Of a DNA stretch of 64,000 bases, positions 58,466 through 64,000 are shown one piece after another. Origin of the DNA: BTUB01 sp963836585. Lineage in GTDB: Bacteria; Babelota; Babeliae; Babelales; Vermiphilaceae. Location: the NCBI GenBank assembly GCA_963836585.1, contig CAWIJV010000003.1, positions 434,001-498,000 on the forward strand, read 5' to 3'. The notes beneath the pieces were generated by a model. That model saw only the letters and a list, made by a program, of their open reading frames with translations. It did no database searches and was not told the origin of the DNA. Position 1 is the stretch's first letter. Every line of letters starts with the position of its first letter. A program made the position numbers and the translations under genes.

Positions 58466-60973
58466 TTAACCGACGGTAACCGTGGCTTGACTGCTGATAT
58501 TACCATCTTCATCAAATGCCGCTACGCCATACAGTGTTGCAACACCGCGCGGCTGATCGTGATCCTGATACGAAGTGGTAGAAGCATTTACGGTTGCAAG
58601 AAGAACATCGTTGCGATAAATGTGATATCCCTGTACATCAAGGGAAGCACTTGGTTGCCATTGCAGTGTATTAAAAAGTTCATAGATCACACCAAAATCA
58701 TTTTTCTGTTGAAAACCGATGAGATTTGTTGGTGGAGCAGGTGCAAAACCTAAAAAATCAAATTGCACAAACGTAGGATTCCCAATCGGTAGATAAGAGA
58801 GTGAATAGCTGGGGGTTGCTCCCGTGAAGGTAACCGAATCAAAGGTGCCGGTAATGCCAGACGAAGTGAGAACTGTGTATGTTCCGGGCACAGTGTTTGG
58901 ATTGATGTCCATCTCCAAGATACCTGCCAATGATGCAGTGCCAGAAACGGAGACTAATGATGCGGTGCTTGACTCAATTTCGATATGCATCAGGCTTCCA
59001 AGAGTGTTGTTAATTGGATCTGCTGAATTTAAAGTCAAACTGCCCAAAGTAAGTGTTCCGTTGGTATCCGGAGAGATTGCTCCGGAATTGGCTAAAACGT
59101 TTCCGGTCAAGGTTCCGATTCCACTCAATGTGCCTCTTTGCAAACTAAAATCGATGTCTCTACAGACTGAGATCGATGCTGAATCGATCAGGCCATTCAC
59201 TTGAAAATTCGCATTGTTGATCGTGATGGTCCCTTGATAATCGGTTGTTCCATTGTAAACAACAGTTCCATTTCCTTTGACAAAGACTGTTGTTCCTCCT
59301 AAACCAAAAATGGTGTCATCAGTGAATGCGACTTGCGCGCCGAGTGTCAAAAGATCACCGGCATCCGGTGCCATGAATGTGAGATAAGAGTTGGTGCGCA
59401 GGAAAATACTATTTCCCCATGCTGATCCATCCGATCCATCGGTGCTTCCACCACTGCTGGTACCACCTGTTCCGGCTTGGGTTGTATTGTTTGATGTATT
59501 GAAAGTGGTTGGAATCCTCGGGAGTGCTTGTATAGTGAAATTCAAGTTGCTATCCACAAAGATAGCGGCACCAAGACCACTTCCGCCACCGCCGCCCCCT
59601 CCAGAGCTATCGGCGCCATCTCCTCCAGTTCCTCCACCAAGATTTCCCGTATCAGTTCCACCCATAGCAGTAGAGCCATTAGAAGATCCACCGCCACCGC
59701 CTCCTCCTCCGCCCAGAGAAGTGCCGCCTCCCGCGGGTGTTGTCCCCGATTGGTTAACGCCGCCTCCGCCGCCGCCGCCGCCAACTCCTCCCGCGCCACC
59801 TTGCACCGTATAAGATGCATCATAAGCACCGGCGCCGGCGCCACCACCGCCGCCTCCGCCATAGCCCCCATTCCCCGCTTGTCCGTCAAAGTTATTGGTA
59901 AAACTTGTTGTCACCACTCCGCCTCCGCCGCCGCCGCCGCCGTCTGCTCCATTGCCACCCGAAGGCATAGGGCTTCCTCCGGGCGCTAATGCACCTTGAG
60001 GCTGCTGACCGGGAAACCCGGCCTCGCTTCCCCCACCGCCGCCACCTGGCAATGTAGCGCTTCCGGCGCCGCCGCCGCCCGCATTGTTTCCTCCACTATT
60101 ACCTCCTCCGCCAGCACCGGCGGGGGTGTTGAGTCCATAACCGCTTCCATTCAATCCAGCATCTTGATCAGAGCCTCCGGTGCCCAGATTCGTGGGTGTT
60201 CCTATGGTAGCGCGGGATCCCAGCCCTCCACCGCCACCACCGCCACCGCCGCCGGCCATGTCGTTGGTCGAGAGAGTGACATCTCCACCATCGCCACCAA
60301 AGCCTCCTCCGCCAGCGCCACCACAGCTTCCCGGAGTTGCCAGGGTAATGGATCCCCCATTTCCGCCAAAGCCACCGCCGCCGCCGCCGCCCTCATAACC
60401 TGAAAGAGAGACGCCTTCATAATTTCCTCCATTCCCACCAACAGCAGCGCAATCGCTTATCGATACATTCATCAAGGTAATGGAAGGATTGGAACCATTT
60501 AAAAAGAATTGAGGTGCGTAGATGGCTCCTCCGGCGCCCATGCCGCCGCCGCCGCCCGAAATTCCGTTTCCCCCATTACCGCCTTGTGCAGTCATGTTTT
60601 GAAAGATGATGTTTTGGATGGTTACATTTCCCATGGGAATTAAAAATCCGCTGTAGGCGCCACTGTTACCATCAATGGTGACGGTAGGAGTAGAGCCTGA
60701 GTTGCCAATCGTGATATTCACCGGATTTGGAGAATTGTTAATAATCGGCAGAATGCCATTGAGTTGAATAGTCATCGGAAAGGCAAAGGAAATCGCATAA
60801 TCATCGGGTGTTACGTTTAAACTTTGATTCATTGAATTTAAGCAATATCGTAGATCGCCGGCCTCTCCGGCGCCACCCGGATTATTATCTGAGCTTAAGG
60901 TGACATCGAGCGTTGTTAGAGCGTACAAAGAATGTGAAATGAAAATAAAAATCAAATACCTGAATTTGAACAT
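58466..60973 (-). CDS. Exported glycine-rich passenger with FnIII-like C-terminus
   Basis: An 835-residue protein with a signal peptide (about 1-18). Residues 19-130 are beta-rich. Residues about 131-445 are extremely Gly-rich (GGGGG runs), and within them GGAIYAPQFFLNGS recalls chlamydial Pmp GGAI repeats. Residues about 450-730 are strand-rich (autotransporter-like beta-helix pattern), and residues about 735-835 form a fibronectin III-like domain (WQPSASLDVQGYHIYRND). No translocator barrel is attached, but a separate barrel gene follows. It is probably surface-exposed. Confidence 0.8.
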   Translation of the reverse strand: MFKFRYLIFIFISHSLYALTTLDVTLSSDNNPGGAGEAGDLRYCLNSMNQSLNVTPDDYAISFAFPMTIQLNGILPIINNSPNPVNITIGNSGSTPTVTIDGNSGAYSGFLIPMGNVTIQNIIFQNMTAQGGNGGNGISGGGGGMGAGGAIYAPQFFLNGSNPSITLMNVSISDCAAVGGNGGNYEGVSLSGYEGGGGGGGFGGNGGSITLATPGSCGGAGGGGFGGDGGDVTLSTNDMAGGGGGGGGGGLGSRATIGTPTNLGTGGSDQDAGLNGSGYGLNTPAGAGGGGNSGGNNAGGGGAGSATLPGGGGGGSEAGFPGQQPQGALAPGGSPMPSGGNGADGGGGGGGGVVTTSFTNNFDGQAGNGGYGGGGGGGAGAGAYDASYTVQGGAGGVGGGGGGGGVNQSGTTPAGGGTSLGGGGGGGGGSSNGSTAMGGTDTGNLGGGTGGDGADSSGGGGGGGSGLGAAIFVDSNLNFTIQALPRIPTTFNTSNNTTQAGTGGTSSGGSTDGSDGSAWGNSIFLRTNSYLTFMAPDAGDLLTLGAQVAFTDDTIFGLGGTTVFVKGNGTVVYNGTTDYQGTITINNANFQVNGLIDSASISVCRDIDFSLQRGTLSGIGTLTGNVLANSGAISPDTNGTLTLGSLTLNSADPINNTLGSLMHIEIESSTASLVSVSGTASLAGILEMDINPNTVPGTYTVLTSSGITGTFDSVTFTGATPSYSLSYLPIGNPTFVQFDFLGFAPAPPTNLIGFQQKNDFGVIYELFNTLQWQPSASLDVQGYHIYRNDVLLATVNASTTSYQDHDQPRGVATLYGVAAFDEDGNISSQATVTVG

Positions 60974-61026
60974 AAAAAAACCCTTTAACTATTTTTTTAG
61001 CATCATATTAGGTAAAAAAAAATTAT

Positions 61027-61893
61027 TCAATGGTTGAAGTGTGGAAGAGGAGAAAGCTCATTTTTTTGAGCAATATAGTGAGGTCTCATGGCGAATGCGA
61101 CTGTTGCATATCTAATTTTGCCACTTTGCGTGACAATGTGAGGGGTGGGATAGATGGAAAATTCGGTCAGAAGCACGCCGGGAATGAGTAAGATAGAATT
61201 TTGATTTTCTGATCGAGAAAACTTTCTGAGCGGGGAAGAAAAATCATCAACGGTGAATGAGGATTGATAAGGGCACAGAAGAAGTGATTGGTTTTCTGTG
61301 CTATCCAAAAAAAGAGAGAACGCAGTCCCATCATAGTGAGGCCTTGTGGCGCTATAAGAAGGGAGATATTTGATTACCTTGAAAATGATGGGAGGATGGC
61401 CGTATTTCGAGGAGAACATCGTTTCTAAACCTAATTCAGCTGCTGCCTCATCGAATAGGCGTGCGTATGGTTGTTGGATCTGCAAACAGGCTTCAAAAAA
61501 ACGGATGATCTGGCTCACTTGGTTGAATTCTGGGTAATGAGAGCAGATAAATGTATGGAAATGGGGCGAATAATAGAAGGAGATCTGGCTTCTTCCTTCT
61601 CTTTCTGATTCATCGTAGAAACCAAAAAAATCGGTGGAATAGTAATTTCTATCTTTTGAGCGAATAAAACGTTCTTTTGCGCAGTATAATTTTTGTGCCC
61701 AAAAGGGATTTGCTTGAAGAAATTCGATGAGCTCATCAAAATATGCATACAGAGAATCAAATGTTACAGTTCCATGATTATTGTCGCAAATTTCTAGATA
61801 GCCTGCTTTCTTGAATTGTTCTAACAGAGGTATTGCATCAAGCGATGCAAATGAGAGAGAAATCCATATAAAAAAAGTCTTTTTAGTAATCAT
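61027..61893 (-). CDS. Exported 2OG-Fe(II) oxygenase-like protein
   Basis: A 288-residue protein with a signal peptide (MITKKTFFIWISLSFASLDA). The facial triad of the isopenicillin N synthase/2OG oxygenase fold can be read as HYDGT (His-x-Asp) and PTPHIV (His), with Arg in RYATVAFAMRP as the likely cosubstrate anchor. Such enzymes are normally cytoplasmic, so export is unusual. The start at 61893 is chosen for the signal peptide; the frame is open up to 62007. Confidence 0.7.
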   Translation of the reverse strand: MITKKTFFIWISLSFASLDAIPLLEQFKKAGYLEICDNNHGTVTFDSLYAYFDELIEFLQANPFWAQKLYCAKERFIRSKDRNYYSTDFFGFYDESEREGRSQISFYYSPHFHTFICSHYPEFNQVSQIIRFFEACLQIQQPYARLFDEAAAELGLETMFSSKYGHPPIIFKVIKYLPSYSATRPHYDGTAFSLFLDSTENQSLLLCPYQSSFTVDDFSSPLRKFSRSENQNSILLIPGVLLTEFSIYPTPHIVTQSGKIRYATVAFAMRPHYIAQKNELSPLPHFNH

Positions 61894-62183
61894 GGATTCA
61901 TCGTACAATTTATTTTTTGAATATGTCAAATTTGGGGATGGGTTGCTGAGGAAATAGGCCAGGAGAAGTATAAACGGTACCTGGTTGACATGTTCAGAAG
62001 CCATCAAGTACAGATTACCATAAGGTTAAGCCACATTCAAACAGTGATTTCATCGTGGATGCCGAAAGTTGTTAAAATGGGTTAGAATGCTACGACATGA
62101 AACTCTTGCTCTATAAATCACCTTATATGATATGCTTAAATCCGTTGAGAAACGGCCAATATCTTTATTAATCGGTGCCCCCT

Positions 62184-63584
62184 ATGAAAATTGCTCAATT
62201 AAAATCTCTGATAAAGCAAGGCGAATCAAACTTATTGGAATTTAAAAGCTCTACAGGAAGCTTAAGCGCTGCTATGCAAACGGTGTCCGCTTTCTTAAAT
62301 AGCGAGCAAGGTGGCACGGTTGTTTTTGGTGTTAAAGATGATGGGAAAATTATAGGGCAACCAGTTTCTGATAAAACAAGAAAAGAAATCGGGGTAGAAT
62401 TAAGTAAGCTTGAGCCATTTGCTAAAATTGATATTGAATATATTACTATTTCAAATGATCAAAAAGTAATTGTATTTATAGTAAAGCCCGGGGATAAAGC
62501 ACCTTATGATTATGACGGGCGTGCCTATATTCGCCATCAATCAACCACAACGCGAATGTCTAAAGAGGAATACACTTACTTATATAATAAGTATCATCCA
62601 ACTACGTGGGAAGGTCTACCTAATACCCTGTGTACTCTTAATGATCTTGATCGTAAACGAATTAAACAAATTATCGATTTAGCTATTATTGAAAAACGGT
62701 TGCCAGCGGCTGCAAAAAATTCCACAGTTCCTGATATTCTCAAAAAATTGGGTCTTGTGGTAAATAATAAACTCACCAATGCTGCGGTAATTCTATTTTG
62801 TAAAAACGAAGAAAAACAATTTATTCAGTCAGTTATCCAATTAGGCCGCTTTAAAGGGGTTAATAAAAAAGAGTTTTTGGATAATAAAATATTAAAAGGT
62901 AATGCCTTTGATTTATACGATAAAACTCTGGATTTCTTAGCTTTTTTTCTTCCGGTTGCCGCGCGCATTGAAGAGGGAAAGCCGCAGCGGATTGAAACTC
63001 CCGCTATTCCATACAAAGTTCTGCGGGAAGCCCTTGCTAATGCGCTGGTGCATCGAGATTATAGCCATGCGGGGGGATCAATATCAATCGCCATATATGA
63101 TGATCGAATTAATATTTCCAACATAGGCGCTTTACCTGTAGGGGTAGAGCTCAAAGAATTATCCAAAGAACATTCTTCGGTTCTACGAAATCCTCGAATT
63201 GCAAATGTTTTTTATCTTTGTGGGAATATTGAAAAATGGGGACGCGGCACCTTAGATATGATTGACGATTGTAAAAAGGTAGGAAATCCATTACCAATCT
63301 TTGAAGAAAGAGGAGGTAGCTTTTCAGTTACCTTACCGTTTAAAGAGCCAATTCGTAGTGTAATTTATACGCAAACAGTACCATCTCACAAATTAACACA
63401 ACGTCAAAAAGAAATTATTACCGTTTTACAACATGGCCCTTTAAAATCTCAGGAAATTAATGAACAATTATCTAAATCATTAAATGAGCGTGTTGTGCGA
63501 TTGGAATTGGCTAAACTTAAGAAAATGGGAATAATCAAATCTATCGGAAAAACTAAATCTACCACGTGGTCATTGATAAATTAA
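62184..63584 (+). CDS. AlbA_2/HATPase_c_4 regulator (RecG-related)
   Basis: A 466-residue protein: an AlbA_2 DNA-binding domain (ESNLLEFKSSTGSL, GGTVVFGVKDDGKIIG), a HATPase_c_4 domain with REALANALVHRDYSHAGGSI and EKWGRGTLDM, and a C-terminal winged helix (QRQKEIITVLQHGPLKSQEI). These are putative ATP-binding transcriptional regulators. After its TAA the frame continues for 15 codons with FGNNSELIRK, like the C-terminal repeats of longer homologues. Start at the ATG at 62184; a GTG at 62175 is an alternative. Confidence 0.87.
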   Translation: MKIAQLKSLIKQGESNLLEFKSSTGSLSAAMQTVSAFLNSEQGGTVVFGVKDDGKIIGQPVSDKTRKEIGVELSKLEPFAKIDIEYITISNDQKVIVFIVKPGDKAPYDYDGRAYIRHQSTTTRMSKEEYTYLYNKYHPTTWEGLPNTLCTLNDLDRKRIKQIIDLAIIEKRLPAAAKNSTVPDILKKLGLVVNNKLTNAAVILFCKNEEKQFIQSVIQLGRFKGVNKKEFLDNKILKGNAFDLYDKTLDFLAFFLPVAARIEEGKPQRIETPAIPYKVLREALANALVHRDYSHAGGSISIAIYDDRINISNIGALPVGVELKELSKEHSSVLRNPRIANVFYLCGNIEKWGRGTLDMIDDCKKVGNPLPIFEERGGSFSVTLPFKEPIRSVIYTQTVPSHKLTQRQKEIITVLQHGPLKSQEINEQLSKSLNERVVRLELAKLKKMGIIKSIGKTKSTTWSLIN

Positions 63585-63674
63585 TTCGGAAACAATTCGG
63601 AATTAATTCGGAAATCATTGATTTCTGATTAGGCGCCTAAGTTGCCTGTCAGACAGCTCGCACGCTATTTTCCA

Positions 63675-63928
63675 TCATTTACAAGTCGCCGAGAAATAAA
63701 GAATAGAAAAAATTATTATTAAAATCGCTAATGCAGCTCCCCCGCCGGATCTCGCTTCGGAGTTTTGATCATGAAATTTACTATGGCACTTATTGCAAAT
63801 TACTGTCAATTCTTGCATATGAGCATGCTCGCGACCATGTATACCATAGCCCACTTTCTATCCGGGTTTAGATAGTTTTCAAGATAATATGATGTGTTTT
63901 CTAAAACTCTTTGTTGTGTATTTAACAT
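63675..63928 (-). pseudogene. Frameshifted HNH-like remnant
   Basis: Two overlapping minus-strand frames together read like one protein. The first starts at 63928 (MLNTQQRVLENTSYYLENYL, then NPDRK). The second has GREHAHMQELTVICNKCHSK, recalling the His/Cys part of HNH nucleases, then a hydrophobic tail ending at 63675. A one-base shift near the NPDRK stretch would join them. Assignment is tentative because the catalytic part is short. Confidence 0.35.
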
Positions 63929-63967
63929 ATTCAGAAGGGTAAAAATTCGATTAAATGGCGACAGCCA

Positions 63968-64000
63968 GGCGTCCTTCGACAAGCTTCCGACTCCGCTACA
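63968..64000. repeat. Palindromic repeat cut by the window end
   Basis: GCGTCCTTCGACAAGCTTCC resembles the inverse of the TCGTCGAAGG core found at 34653-34691 and 49861-49885. The rest lies outside the window. Confidence 0.4.

Larger units (their letters stand above)
63585..64000. other. Intergenic end of window
   Basis: Contains three direct copies of AATTCGGAA (63586-63620) after the AlbA_2 gene, remnants of an HNH-like frame on the minus strand (63675-63928) and a cut palindromic repeat at the window edge. No intact gene of convincing size is visible. Confidence 0.6.

Noticed and set aside
59391..60403. Several long plus-strand open frames rich in Pro, Ser and Ala
   Set aside because: They are the complement of Gly codons in the glycine-rich gene on the minus strand and match no family.

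Overview
The window reads as a piece of a compact, moderately AT-rich bacterial chromosome from a host-dependent lineage. Two adjacent ATP/ADP translocase genes (NTT family, the energy-parasitism transporters of Chlamydiae, Rickettsiales and Ca. Dependentiae) sit beside exported ankyrin-repeat and RING-finger proteins, cysteine-rich envelope proteins and many exported proteins of unknown function. A member of Ca. Dependentiae (TM6) fits best in my judgement. This is inference: there is no rRNA gene here to prove it. Five intact tRNA genes are present (Ser-GGA, Ala-GGC, Leu-GAG and two with anticodon CAT), plus an SRP RNA and one wrecked tRNA-Ala copy.

Layout. 0-6.2 kb: recJ tail, a DUF433/DUF5615 toxin-antitoxin pair, cmk, an aquaporin coupled to a tiny exported peptide, two paralogous 9-Cys proteins, lon. 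6.3-15.4 kb: two NTT transporters, rpsB with a structured leader, tRNA-Ser, SRP RNA, dnaX-der, hpf, a truncated AAA-ATPase-like gene. 15.4-19.6 kb: a DsbD-like thiol transporter, tRNA-Ala, a GIY-YIG gene, a disrupted tRNA-Ala copy, a DUF4097 protein, cca. 19.6-23.4 kb: a 1010-residue tail-fibre-like adhesin with a (TC)13 tract in its signal peptide, then a hairpin-rich non-coding stretch. 23.4-34 kb: FKBP, an AAA/DUF4143 ATPase, phosphomannomutase, endonuclease IV, tRNA, a zinc-ribbon protein, RNase HI, SpoIID, SPFH, TatD. 34-43.8 kb: hup, serS with a partial Bat-like cluster (DUF58, DUF4381), hemW, secD, two tRNAs, an ATP-dependent DNA ligase. 43.8-64 kb: ankyrin protein, a SWIM/DUF433 pair, hexulose-phosphate synthase, rsmG, MATE, a damaged gatC with gatA, RING and PAP2 proteins, dus, mreC, a DEAD helicase, a beta-barrel plus glycine-rich passenger pair, an exported 2OG oxygenase and an AlbA_2/HATPase regulator.

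The genes form short operons, often with ATGA start/stop overlaps (aquaporin/small peptide, dnaX/der, serS/DUF58, DUF4381/hemW, SWIM/DUF433). Core information processing (dnaX, lig, cca, serS, gatA, rsmG, hup) alternates with exported or host-facing accessory genes.

The least explained feature is a set of dispersed palindromic repeats. Their stem sequences differ between copies yet stay self-complementary, and one two-hairpin form encloses a fragment of tRNA-Ala beside a GIY-YIG nuclease gene. The (TC)13 tract in the adhesin signal peptide is the clearest candidate for phase variation.
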